A stretch of 11,434 bases of DNA from an uncultured Eubacteriales bacterium (GCA_900552055.1 URYI01000053.1:1-11434), one strand, 5' to 3'. Positions 1-7,386 are shown, counted from the stretch's first letter. The notes: generated from the sequence alone by a model not told the origin. A program made the numbers and translations.

Positions 1-28
1 AGCTTTGCGGAGCTTTTGGCTGACGCCC

Positions 29-58
29 CTTCTGGCGCCCCCTTCGGGGCGCCAGAAG
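29..58. repeat. 13-bp perfect inverted repeat downstream of yfhO
   Basis: CTTCTGGCGCCCC (29-41) and GGGGCGCCAGAAG (46-58) are exact reverse complements around a CTTC tetraloop. The hairpin lies about 90 bp beyond the stop codon of the minus-strand yfhO gene. Neither strand shows a T-run after the stem, so it is not a standard intrinsic terminator. It may instead be an mRNA 3'-end stabiliser, a Rho-type or pausing structure, or a copy of a repeated intergenic palindrome. No gene was seen in 1-148. Confidence 0.75.
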
Positions 59-148
59 TCCGCGCCGCCCCCCTGAATCACTTATACCCGCCCCTAAAGT
101 TTTTACTTTTCTCCTTCTCTTAGGCTCACAGACCTATAAGCTTAACTT

Positions 149-2863
149 TCAGCGCCCGCTTACATTTTTCTTATTCCTGCGCCGTCTGGTTTGGCAAACA
201 GCCGTCCCCCCTGCCAGCAAGCATGCCGCCCCGCCTGCAAAGCTCATACCGGCGCCTGCTGCTGCTCCGGGAGCAGTATATTTTATCTCTATTTCATGCA
301 TTCCTTCAGGCACCTCAAAGCATAAAAAAGTCTCAAAGCCCGCAAAGGTTTCGACCTCCTGCCCGTCTATCCTGACGCTGAAACCCGCATCGTAAGGTAT
401 GCTTGCAAAAAACAGGCCGCCCTGGCCGGCGTCTACCCTTCCCGCTATATAATCCGCCCGGTAACTTTCAACCGCCAGACCGCCCTGCGCCAAAATATCC
501 AGCGCTTTAAGCATATTATCCATATCCAGCGTGCATACTTCGGGCTGCGGGTAACTTAAGTTTGCCCGTATGCTTAAAATACTGCTCTGGCCCGCTTCCA
601 ATTCGCCCAGGTAGAGTATGCAGCACGTCTCGCTTGTAAAATAATTGCCCTTGAATTGGCCGTCCAGATATATTTCCCCCCAGCCGTAGGGCGCATTATT
701 AATAAGCATATAGCAGGGCCCGCTCATAGCGGGAGTAATGGTATATTCCCCCTGTCCGCCCGTTACTTCGCAGTGTATAAAATATTCTTCCTCCAGCCCC
801 GAAAGAGAAGAGAGCATAGAGCTCTGCGCCTCAAAGCCTCTTCCGGTTATCTCCGTTCCCTCCGCCATAAAACCTACGGGCAGCGCAAACGGATTTTGAT
901 ATAAAACAGTCTCGCCGCTGCGGGCCGCCTCTCTGTAAAAGCCGGGCACACTGCTCCTGAACATTATATATTTAACGCTGAACAGGCTGTCTGTTATGGG
1001 GGTGGAGCCGTAATAGGAATTCCAGAAATGCGTCTGAGCAAAGCCCAGGTTCCGGGTAAATTCATTTATCTGCCCGTTATAGGCAGAGGAATAATGGGTT
1101 ATGCCGTTATAGCCCAAGGTCATAGCGTCATTTTTGCTGCGCTCAAAGGTCTTTTCAATACGGTAAAAGCCCTCGTCCGCTTCAGCCCTGTCTACAAGAG
1201 GCTTAAGCTCTTCATAAAACTGCGCATAAGATTCCAGGCTTTTATATCCGAATTGCTTATCCAGCCCTTCTATCATTGCTTTACCGTTAGCATACAGCCC
1301 AAAACACTGTACGGCAATAACAATCCCTGCCAGCCCGCAGGCGCACGCGCGCGCTCCCCTGCGCGCCGCAAAAGCGGGAACGGGCAGGGCGGCGACTCCC
1401 CTGTATGCCGTATACACCAGAAACGCCGAGAATAAAAAGGCGTTCCTGAACGGGAACCAGGTGGGATATGCAAAGCCGTGCCAAATATAATCCAGCCCCT
1501 TAAATATAAAGCTGGCCAGCATAAAAACCATTATGCCCAGAGATATCAGCTTTTCCTTAAGGGATATTCTGTCGGTAACAAAAAATATAACCGTTCCCAG
1601 CAGCGCGCACAGGCCGCAGTATATTGAGGGCAGGCCATTATTGGTAATGCTGTCGTACTTTTGGGGCAGTAATTTTTCCAGCAGCTCAATCAGCCCGAAA
1701 TATGTGCCTGACGCAGGCGAAGAGCCGGTCGCGGCCAATCTGCCCGAAAGCAGGTCGGCCGCAGTGGGCAGCAGCAGCCAGGCGGCTAAAAATGCGGCCA
1801 GCAGCGCGCCCGCACAGAACCTCCAGAAATATTTTAAAAACAGCCGCGGGGGCTTTTGTGCGAAAAAGCGGAGCAGAAAGTACAGCACCGAAAAAATCCC
1901 TATCATATAGGCGATATAATAATTAGCTATAAACATTACCGCCAAAAATAAAGTCAGCAGCCAGGGAAAGCTGAATATAACGGAATTAAGGCGCCCGGCC
2001 GTCCCTTTGCGTCCCGCTTTACCCGCCTCAGCAGCCTGGGCGGTTCCTGCGCTCGCCTCGGCCCGCACGCTTTGTACGGCGCCCTGCGTCCGGGCCTCCC
2101 CTGCGCCGGCCCCTGATTGCGCATAATCTACCTCGGCCCGCGCCGCCTGCGACTTGGCCCTCTCCGCCGGCAGACTGCTTTCCGCATCTTTTTCTTCCCG
2201 GCCGGCGTTATCCTGCGCGCGACCTGCCATTAAAAATTTTTCTGGCCCGGCTTGTCCCTGCAATTCCCCCTTATTCAAATTGCAGTGCTGCGCCAAGGCT
2301 TTTTTATCTTCCAGCTTTATTTTCAGCAGGCGCTCTATGCCCAGCATTATCATGGGCAGAAATATCAGTCCGTCCAGCCACATTATACTCAGGGAATATA
2401 CGCTTGAATAGGACATAAGCGCATAGCAGCATGCAAAAAGCAGTATGGCCCAGGGTCTTTTATTAAAAGCCAGCCGTAAAAAAAGCGCAAAGGACATCCC
2501 TGCAAGCCCTATCTTTATGCAGGTCAGCCACATTAACGCCTCTGGGAGCTGGTTTTCCGGAAAAAGCAGGGTAATAAACGAAAAGGGGCTGGCCAGATAA
2601 TAGGCGAACACCCCGATAAAATTACATCCAAAAGCCTTGTGCCAGGAGAAAAATATGCTGCTTTCCCCTTCAAAAATACTGCGCAGCTCGGCAAAAAAGG
2701 CAACGTACTGGTCGGACATATCCATTATTAATACAGATTTATCCCCCCAGGGCGCCATTCCACAGGCAGAATAAACAAAGACCATTATAAGAAAAGGAAT
2801 AAAAAAGGCCGCAAGGATAAGCAGTGTGGTCTTTATCCGCCTGGAAACTTTCGCTGTTATCAT
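149..2863 (-). CDS. yfhO: YfhO-family membrane protein (probable GT-C-type surface-polymer glycosyltransferase)
   Basis: This 904-residue polytopic membrane protein has the hallmarks of the YfhO family (Pfam YfhO). There is an N-terminal membrane segment (about residues 10-31), then an outer loop with a DxxDQY pattern (D48, D51, Q52, Y53). Many hydrophobic segments follow (about 83-102, 110-131, 138-178, 297-370, 410-450, 475-495, 508-525). A long, mostly soluble region (about 530-860) contains GSTPITDSLFSVKY, a family-typical motif, and the protein ends with a membrane segment and an RRRRNKK tail. In Bacillus and Listeria, YfhO/GtlB-type proteins work with a CsbB-type GT2 to glycosylate lipoteichoic acid; the same role here is inference, supported by the adjacent GT2 gene upstream. 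I chose the ATG at 2863 over an upstream TTG at 2881 because AAAGGAG (2870-2876) sits 6 nt before it. Residues about 195-290 form an Ala/Gly/Glu/Arg-rich insert where relatives normally have a short loop. The acceptor and sugar are unknown. Confidence 0.9.
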   Translation of the reverse strand: MITAKVSRRIKTTLLILAAFFIPFLIMVFVYSACGMAPWGDKSVLIMDMSDQYVAFFAELRSIFEGESSIFFSWHKAFGCNFIGVFAYYLASPFSFITLLFPENQLPEALMWLTCIKIGLAGMSFALFLRLAFNKRPWAILLFACCYALMSYSSVYSLSIMWLDGLIFLPMIMLGIERLLKIKLEDKKALAQHCNLNKGELQGQAGPEKFLMAGRAQDNAGREEKDAESSLPAERAKSQAARAEVDYAQSGAGAGEARTQGAVQSVRAEASAGTAQAAEAGKAGRKGTAGRLNSVIFSFPWLLTLFLAVMFIANYYIAYMIGIFSVLYFLLRFFAQKPPRLFLKYFWRFCAGALLAAFLAAWLLLPTAADLLSGRLAATGSSPASGTYFGLIELLEKLLPQKYDSITNNGLPSIYCGLCALLGTVIFFVTDRISLKEKLISLGIMVFMLASFIFKGLDYIWHGFAYPTWFPFRNAFLFSAFLVYTAYRGVAALPVPAFAARRGARACACGLAGIVIAVQCFGLYANGKAMIEGLDKQFGYKSLESYAQFYEELKPLVDRAEADEGFYRIEKTFERSKNDAMTLGYNGITHYSSAYNGQINEFTRNLGFAQTHFWNSYYGSTPITDSLFSVKYIMFRSSVPGFYREAARSGETVLYQNPFALPVGFMAEGTEITGRGFEAQSSMLSSLSGLEEEYFIHCEVTGGQGEYTITPAMSGPCYMLINNAPYGWGEIYLDGQFKGNYFTSETCCILYLGELEAGQSSILSIRANLSYPQPEVCTLDMDNMLKALDILAQGGLAVESYRADYIAGRVDAGQGGLFFASIPYDAGFSVRIDGQEVETFAGFETFLCFEVPEGMHEIEIKYTAPGAAAGAGMSFAGGAACLLAGGTAVCQTRRRRNKKNVSGR

Positions 2864-2869
2864 ATGTTT

Positions 2870-2876
2870 CTCCTTT
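2870..2876 (-). promoter_or_regulatory. Ribosome binding site deciding the yfhO start
   Basis: On the minus strand AAAGGAG is followed by a 6-nt spacer (AAACAT) and the ATG at 2863. The longer reading, from TTG at 2881, would start inside or upstream of this site, so the ATG is preferred. Confidence 0.85.
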
Positions 2877-2908
2877 ATCAAAGCGCCGGGACGCCGCGGG
2901 GCGCGGGA

Positions 2909-2929
2909 GGCCGCCCGTATCGGGCGGCC
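2909..2929. repeat. 9-bp GC-only inverted repeat between the GT2 gene and yfhO
   Basis: GGCCGCCCG (2909-2917) and CGGGCGGCC (2921-2929) pair perfectly around a TAT loop. It lies 33 bp upstream of the yfhO ribosome binding site, in the leader or the intercistronic RNA. No T-run follows on either strand, so a terminator role is unlikely. Processing, mRNA stability or translation effects are possible but not shown. Confidence 0.7.
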
Positions 2930-2948
2930 GTGGGGGTTATATATCTGA

Positions 2949-2975
2949 GCCGCCGGGAGCGTAAGCTCCCGCGGC
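2949..2975. repeat. 11-bp inverted repeat with one bulge in the same spacer
   Basis: GCCGC plus GGGAGC (2949-2960, with C2954 bulged) pairs with GCTCCC plus GCGGC (2965-2975) around a GTAA loop. With the hairpin at 2909-2929 it makes a tandem pair of very stable stems in the spacer between the two envelope genes. No poly-T follows on either strand. Confidence 0.65.
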
Positions 2976-3070
2976 GCGAGCGCGCAAAACTAAAGCCGAG
3001 GGAAATGCCGGAAAATACGGCTGTGCCTGACGCCGCTTAAAATGCCATGGGCGCGCTCTCCTTAAAAGGG

Positions 3071-3089
3071 CGGGGCGCCCCCGTTTTTT
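3071..3089 (+). terminator. Terminator-like hairpin, T-run on plus strand (possibly bidirectional)
   Basis: CGGGG (3071-3075) and CCCCG (3079-3083) pair around CGC and are followed on the plus strand by six T (3084-3089). On the minus strand the same stem is followed by CCC and four T (3067-3064), so it could also weaken transcription after the GT2 gene, whose stop is only about 23 bp away. No plus-strand gene lies upstream, so its best-looking orientation would stop antisense transcription. The stem is short and its action is unproven. Confidence 0.4.
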
Positions 3090-3111
3090 AAATGCTCAAG
3101 GTTTTTTAAGC

Positions 3112-4065
3112 TTATTTATCCTTATTTTCAGTTCCTTTTTCCCGGCTGTCCTCTTTAAGTATATATATTGGCCGCTGTTTTACCTCCAGATAGGTCTTGG
3201 CCAGATACTGGCTGAGCAGTCCGATGCATAATAGCTGTAACCCGCTCACAAACAGTATTATGCATACCATGCTGGCCCAGCCGAAGGCGGAGTTCTGAAA
3301 TATAAGCTGGCGCACAGCTACAAAGACTATTCCCAAAAAGGATAATATGCAAAGCAGTATCCCTAAAAAGGAAGCGGCAGCCAGGGGAACTGTGCTGAAC
3401 GCCGCTATTCCGTCAAAGGAATATTTGAACAGCTTCCAAAATGACCATTTGGTTTCTCCCGCCACCCGCTTGGTATTTTCATATTCCAGCCACTTGGTTT
3501 TAAAGCCCACCCAGCCGAAAATACCCTTTGAAAACCTGTTGTATTCGCGCAGTTCCAGGATAGCGTCTGTCATTTTCCGGTTCATAAGCCTGAAATCCCT
3601 CGCGCCGTCCACTATTTCCACCTTGGAAATCCTGCGCATCAGCCGGTAAAAGCAGCGCGCGAAAAAAGAGCGCACCGGCGGCTCCCCCTTGCGCGTCACC
3701 CGCCTGGTTGCGGCGCAGTCATATTCCCCTTCGTCCAGAATGCGTGCCATTTCTTCCAGCATTTCAGGCGGATCCTGCAAATCCGCGTCCATTATGCCGA
3801 CGTAATCCCCGCCAGCATGTTCCAGCCCTGCGTACATGGCGGCCTCCTTGCCGAAATTGCGGGAAAAGATAAGAGATCTTATTCTGCTGTCCTTTTGGGC
3901 CAGTTCCTTAAGCAGCCGGGCCGTGCCGTCACGGGAGCCGTCGTCCACAAATATAAACTCCAGCTCTCTGGGCGCCAGCTTCTCTGCTTCAGCGCAGATG
4001 GCTTTATAAAAATGGGGAAGCGCCTCCTGTTCATTATAACAGGGCACTATAATGGAAATTAACAT
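3112..4065 (-). CDS. Membrane-anchored GT2 glycosyltransferase (polyprenyl-phosphate sugar synthase, CsbB/GtrB/DPM1-like)
   Basis: The 317-residue protein has the full family layout. The N-terminal GT-A domain begins with the IVPCYNE nucleotide-sugar motif (residues 5-11). It then has VDDGS (40-44) and DADLQDP (93-99), which holds the DxD-type metal/sugar-nucleotide site. GARDFRLM (154-161) and RFSKGIFGW (177-185) are typical of the GtrB/CsbB branch. Two C-terminal membrane helices (about 226-252 and 262-288) precede a charged tail rich in Lys and Glu. The length is normal for this family. These enzymes transfer a sugar from a nucleotide donor to undecaprenyl phosphate at the inner face of the membrane. 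The adjacent yfhO downstream mirrors the csbB-yfhO pair of Bacillus, which supports a role in glycosylating a surface polymer; the sugar cannot be read from sequence. Start: ATG with CGGAG (4074-4078) 8 nt upstream. A good promoter lies at 4127-4155. Confidence 0.93.
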   Translation of the reverse strand: MLISIIVPCYNEQEALPHFYKAICAEAEKLAPRELEFIFVDDGSRDGTARLLKELAQKDSRIRSLIFSRNFGKEAAMYAGLEHAGGDYVGIMDADLQDPPEMLEEMARILDEGEYDCAATRRVTRKGEPPVRSFFARCFYRLMRRISKVEIVDGARDFRLMNRKMTDAILELREYNRFSKGIFGWVGFKTKWLEYENTKRVAGETKWSFWKLFKYSFDGIAAFSTVPLAAASFLGILLCILSFLGIVFVAVRQLIFQNSAFGWASMVCIILFVSGLQLLCIGLLSQYLAKTYLEVKQRPIYILKEDSREKGTENKDK

Positions 4066-4126
4066 ATATTAAGCTCCGATATTCTCCCGAAAAGGTTTGT
4101 CTTTTGCAGCCGGGACCTTTTTTCTT

Positions 4127-4155
4127 ATTATACATTATAAGCGGATATTTTGCAA
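4127..4155 (-). promoter_or_regulatory. Sigma-A promoter for the GT2-yfhO unit
   Basis: Read on the minus strand, TTGCAA (4155-4150) and a perfect TATAAT (4132-4127) are separated by 17 bp. The predicted start near 4120 gives a leader of about 55 nt before the GT2 ATG. No equally good promoter was seen in front of yfhO, so both genes are probably read from here. Confidence 0.75.
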
Positions 4156-4305
4156 GTCCTTTATGCGCCGCACAGTTTTTTAATATATAAAAGGCGGCAG
4201 GCTAATAAAAAAAGTTAATTCTATTCTATCAATAGTTACTTTCGTGCGTTCCCTTTTAGAGGGTTTTATTATATCATCATTAAAACAGCTTTATTAATTC
4301 ATTGC

Positions 4306-4310
4306 GGAGG
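4306..4310 (+). promoter_or_regulatory. Ribosome binding site deciding the start of the 843-aa gene
   Basis: GGAGG lies 6 nt before the ATG at 4317. An in-frame TTG at 4302 overlaps the upstream side of this site and so cannot use it. The divergent spacer 4156-4305 is AT-rich, and I could not pick a convincing plus-strand promoter. A weak candidate is TTCCCT (4249-4254) and TATCAT (4272-4277), 17 bp apart. Confidence 0.8.
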
Positions 4311-4316
4311 CTTTTT

Positions 4317-6848
4317 ATGAACAGAGAGTACAGCGATTATACATATATGTGGTGGAAGGACGGCTTTAATAAAGGGGACAGGGAAATGCTCTTCCAGACG
4401 GGTTCCTACGGCTTATCCGTCCAAACTGTTACGGGAGGCATAAACCGCCTGGGATTAATAAACAGTCCCCCGGCCGCCCAAGAGGTTCTGGAGGCGGACA
4501 ACTCCGCCGTTTTATCCCTGCCCAAGTGCTCAAGCGAATTTTCCATATGCATAAACGGCCAATATGTCCCCGCCCAGGGACTGGAATTTATAGACCAGGA
4601 TGCGCAGGCGGTCTCCCGGATACTTGAATCGGGCGTAAGCGTTCAGCGCATGGATGTAATGTACTACCGTTTTAACCATTCCCCCCTCAAGGGCAGGCTG
4701 GAACTCGCCGCCTTTCCCCGTTTTTTGGCAGTAAGCCTTTGGCTGTATGTGCCGGACGAAGAGTCCATGCGCCAAACCGGAGAAAAAATAAACACGCGCT
4801 TTACGCTGGATTTGGGGGAATGCTCCCTGCTTAGCCAGTCGGAGGGAATAACCGTACTGCGGACCAATAATGAGGAATACTATTTTATTACTTCAGCAAG
4901 CCTTTCAATTAATGATGGAAAAATAATATTTGAAGCCCCCATATCTTTGAAGCCTGGGACCTTTAATGGATTTTCCTTTTTATACGCGCCCTCTCTTAAG
5001 GCGGCGCGCGCGCTCAAGGCTCAGAAGTCCGCGCAGATAAGCGCAGTGGACCAGCATACCGGCCGCATTTTAAACACCGTTTATGACGAGCGCGGCTATT
5101 TCTGCGTGGACGTTTCCCAATTAACGCCCGAAGGCCAGGAGCAGTTCAACGACCAAGAAGCGCGCAAACGGTACGAGCAGGTAAAACTGACTCTTGAAAA
5201 TAATTCGGATTTTGACTTGCTTTTGCCGGTATGCTTTATAAAGGAAAAGGTGAATTTCCCCATAAGCGGTCTGTGCCCTTTTATAAGGGATGAGGAGGGC
5301 TTCCCCACAGGCATAGCCGTTCAGCTCTCCAAAAACTGGCACAAGCTTAGGAACGACCCTGCGGCCGGATATTTTTACGCGCCTGACAACCATCCCAAGC
5401 GCTTCTGGGAAGGGCCGTGGCTGCACGCCTACGCTCTGTTCAATTTAAAAGCGCATTCTAATGCAAATTATCTCTATAACTGCACCTTTGCCGGCTGGGG
5501 AGGCGCTTTTGCCTCCAGCCACGCGCAGCTCTGCCTGGCAGGCTGGGGAGGAAACTACCAGCAATGGGAATCCAGCGCCATAGGCTCCTTTGGCGAAGCC
5601 TTCTGCTACGACCCCGAAACCGCGCACGGCCGCGCGTTTATAGACGACATACGTCCCCTGCTGGTATATAAATTAAACGACCCTGATCTGCCCCGCTATA
5701 ATTGGACGGGCTGCAACGGCGGGGGCAACTTCCTGGTATATGAAAAGGAAGGGCAGCGCGTTCCCCTCAAACGGGTGCGCACATATTTTAAAAAGCAGGG
5801 GCCTAATTTATGCGAGGTAGTTTATACGGCCGTTACGGCGGACGAAAGCATAAAGCTGGAGCTGACCGCCTTCCTGCCCAGGACGGACGACTGTTCCCGC
5901 GCCCTGCATTCTTTTAAATACACCTTTTTAAAGGATACTAATTTTACCCGTCTGGCCCTTTACCAATTAGGCGCGGACGGCTACAATGACAATTCCTACC
6001 GCACTATGGCCATAGGCAATGACTGCGGCCCCATCTCCTTTAAAATAGGGGACACTGCTTTTGAAGGGGAATTTGAGCCGCTCCTTTCAGACAAAAACGA
6101 ATATATGCTTACAGGAAATGAGATGCAGCGCATCGCCGTGCCGGGCAGAGGTCTGTTTATAGGCTTTTTCAAGGCGCAGATACAAAAGACCAACGCCTGC
6201 AAGGACGGCCCCGTGGCCAACAGGTTCATAAATCTATTGGACTATTCGGCCGTAATAAACGGCGCTGAATATGACAAGCCTGCGGTCAATCTGCGGATCA
6301 CACATGATTTCAACGTAGCGTGCGCCGCCGCCGAGCTGACGGTAAATAAGGAAGCGGGCAGCGTCATAAAGGCGGGCAGCGTCATAAATGGCACTGTGGA
6401 ATATATAAACTTCCCTGTGAAAAAGGAATATTACTACGGACCCAGCAAGGTGCTTAGAGGGGTGCCGTCTGAGGAATTCAACACTTTCAGGCTGGCCCAC
6501 CGTGCCTCTCTTGCCGGAAGGTACCGTTGCCGCGTGCTGACGGGAACCCTTACGCGCAGCTATCCCATAACAGTGGAAGCGGATTTCGGGCAGTCGGCGC
6601 ATATAATTATAGAAGGGGGCTTCAGCTATGTTCCCCTGGTTTTCACCGGCCTGGAATCATACCGCAGCTACGCCCTGGAGCAGCTTACTCCTAACGGATG
6701 GGAAAGAGTGGACCAGTCTGTTTTCGGGAACGATTACTGGCAGTGCGCCTACGACTCCAGCAGGGATAAATACGAGCTTATTTTCAACGTAGAGCACTGC
6801 GGCGAGCCCGCTTCGGAATACCAGTACAGGCTGGTTAAGCTGGACTGA
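4317..6848 (+). CDS. Large protein of unassigned family, possibly carbohydrate-related
   Basis: The 843-residue protein has no signal peptide or membrane segment and is probably cytoplasmic. I do not recognise a named family. Sequence character is beta-rich with many aromatic residues. Two GWGG motifs sit at residues 393-396 and 409-412, the second running into a stretch with SAIGSFGEAFCYDPE (420-434). Further on are a DDIRPLLVY-type segment and YNWTGCNGGGNFLVYE (461-476). Clustered Trp, Gly, Asp and Glu of this kind are seen in carbohydrate-active or carbohydrate-binding proteins, but no catalytic pair can be assigned, so this is only a suggestion. The N-terminal part (about 1-300) and the C-terminal part (about 670-843) look like separate beta-sandwich-like regions. 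A perfect 17-bp tandem duplication sits at 6354-6388. The gene stands alone, divergent from the GT2-yfhO unit and about 160 bp from the next gene. No clear terminator follows it. Confidence 0.85.
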   Translation: MNREYSDYTYMWWKDGFNKGDREMLFQTGSYGLSVQTVTGGINRLGLINSPPAAQEVLEADNSAVLSLPKCSSEFSICINGQYVPAQGLEFIDQDAQAVSRILESGVSVQRMDVMYYRFNHSPLKGRLELAAFPRFLAVSLWLYVPDEESMRQTGEKINTRFTLDLGECSLLSQSEGITVLRTNNEEYYFITSASLSINDGKIIFEAPISLKPGTFNGFSFLYAPSLKAARALKAQKSAQISAVDQHTGRILNTVYDERGYFCVDVSQLTPEGQEQFNDQEARKRYEQVKLTLENNSDFDLLLPVCFIKEKVNFPISGLCPFIRDEEGFPTGIAVQLSKNWHKLRNDPAAGYFYAPDNHPKRFWEGPWLHAYALFNLKAHSNANYLYNCTFAGWGGAFASSHAQLCLAGWGGNYQQWESSAIGSFGEAFCYDPETAHGRAFIDDIRPLLVYKLNDPDLPRYNWTGCNGGGNFLVYEKEGQRVPLKRVRTYFKKQGPNLCEVVYTAVTADESIKLELTAFLPRTDDCSRALHSFKYTFLKDTNFTRLALYQLGADGYNDNSYRTMAIGNDCGPISFKIGDTAFEGEFEPLLSDKNEYMLTGNEMQRIAVPGRGLFIGFFKAQIQKTNACKDGPVANRFINLLDYSAVINGAEYDKPAVNLRITHDFNVACAAAELTVNKEAGSVIKAGSVINGTVEYINFPVKKEYYYGPSKVLRGVPSEEFNTFRLAHRASLAGRYRCRVLTGTLTRSYPITVEADFGQSAHIIIEGGFSYVPLVFTGLESYRSYALEQLTPNGWERVDQSVFGNDYWQCAYDSSRDKYELIFNVEHCGEPASEYQYRLVKLD
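6354..6388 (+). repeat. Perfect 17-bp tandem repeat (period 18) inside the 843-aa gene
   Basis: GCGGGCAGCGTCATAAA occurs at 6354-6370 and again at 6372-6388, separated by one G. The period keeps the frame and gives AGSVIK followed by AGSVIN (residues 680-691). It looks like a recent in-frame slippage or duplication in a loop. Confidence 0.9.
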
Positions 6849-6895
6849 CCGTTCCGCCCGCTTCTGCGTTTTGGCAGGCTGTTAAAATTTCGGGC

Positions 6896-6924
6896 TTGAT
6901 ATCTTTACGGCATTATACTATAAT
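6896..6924 (+). promoter_or_regulatory. Sigma-A promoter of the zinc-ribbon gene
   Basis: TTGATA (6896-6901) and a perfect TATAAT (6919-6924) are 17 bp apart. Transcription would begin near 6931, giving a leader of about 80 nt that contains the hairpin at 6943-6968. Confidence 0.85.
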
Positions 6925-6942
6925 ACAGATAAGCGCTCTTTA

Positions 6943-6968
6943 GCCGGTTCGCCTGAAAAGGCGCCGGC
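6943..6968 (+). other. Leader hairpin with GAAA tetraloop
   Basis: GCCGG (6943-6947) pairs with CCGGC (6964-6968), and CGCCT (6950-6954) pairs with AGGCG (6959-6963). There is a two-base TT bulge on the 5' side and a GAAA loop. The hairpin lies about 12 nt into the predicted transcript and about 27 nt before the ribosome binding site, so it could stabilise the mRNA 5' end. It does not cover the ribosome binding site. Confidence 0.6.
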
Positions 6969-7010
6969 AGGAACAATCAGGGCGGTACAAAAAACGGGAG
7001 GTTTTTAAAA

Positions 7011-7328
7011 ATGTTTTGCAGAAACTGCGGTCAGCAGCTGCCCGACGGCTCGTTATTCTGTCCCCGCTGCGGTACAAGCGTGCAGGCCGGCGCTTCGCCG
7101 GTACAGGACAAAACCCGGCCTTCTCCGGGAATAGCTGTGCTTTCCTTTTTCTTCCCTATTGTAGGGCTTATCCTTTATCTGGTATGGATGGACAGCGAGC
7201 CTGGAAAAGCAAAATCGGCAGGAAAAGGCGCGCTGATAGGGGTTATAGTAAGTGCGGCGCTATTTATGCTGCTCTTTATTATCGGCCTTGCCGTAAGCAG
7301 TTCGGCCATATACTACAATATACGCTGA
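7011..7328 (+). CDS. Small zinc-ribbon membrane protein
   Basis: The 105-residue protein starts with a zinc-ribbon of the form CxxC-10-CxxC (C3, C6, C17, C20), of the type seen in the Pfam zinc_ribbon_2 group. A Pro/Ser-rich linker follows, then a hydrophobic segment (about 41-60), a short Gly/Lys-rich loop (about 64-73) and a second hydrophobic segment (about 75-97). The ribbon would sit on the cytoplasmic side and could bind zinc or a partner protein; no enzymatic motif is present. Such proteins are common and mostly uncharacterised in Firmicutes. GGGAGG (6996-7001) lies 9 nt before the ATG. The gene has its own promoter and a likely terminator, so it appears monocistronic. The reading frame is intact. 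Confidence 0.88.
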   Translation: MFCRNCGQQLPDGSLFCPRCGTSVQAGASPVQDKTRPSPGIAVLSFFFPIVGLILYLVWMDSEPGKAKSAGKGALIGVIVSAALFMLLFIIGLAVSSSAIYYNIR

Positions 7329-7361
7329 ACACTGCTGCGCCCTTAAAGCTGTACGGCTCTC

Positions 7362-7386
7362 AGGCCCGCTGAAATAGCGGGCCTTT
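7362..7386 (+). terminator. Probable intrinsic terminator of the zinc-ribbon gene
   Basis: AGGCCCGCT (7362-7370) pairs perfectly with AGCGGGCCT (7376-7384) around GAAAT. The T-run is short (7384-7386), so the stem is strong but the tail is weak. It lies 33 bp after the stop codon. Confidence 0.65.

Noticed and set aside
1028..1435. Plus-strand open frame of 135 codons inside yfhO
   Set aside because: It lies wholly opposite a well-recognised YfhO region, and nothing in it looks like a protein family.
4090..4123. AAAAGGT/ACCTTTT stem followed by six T on the plus strand
   Set aside because: No plus-strand gene precedes it, the loop is 18 nt, and it coincides with the start of the minus-strand GT2 leader; probably chance in AT-rich promoter DNA.
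4302..4316. TTG at 4302 as the start of the 843-aa gene
   Set aside because: It would overlap the ribosome binding site GGAGG that properly serves the ATG at 4317.
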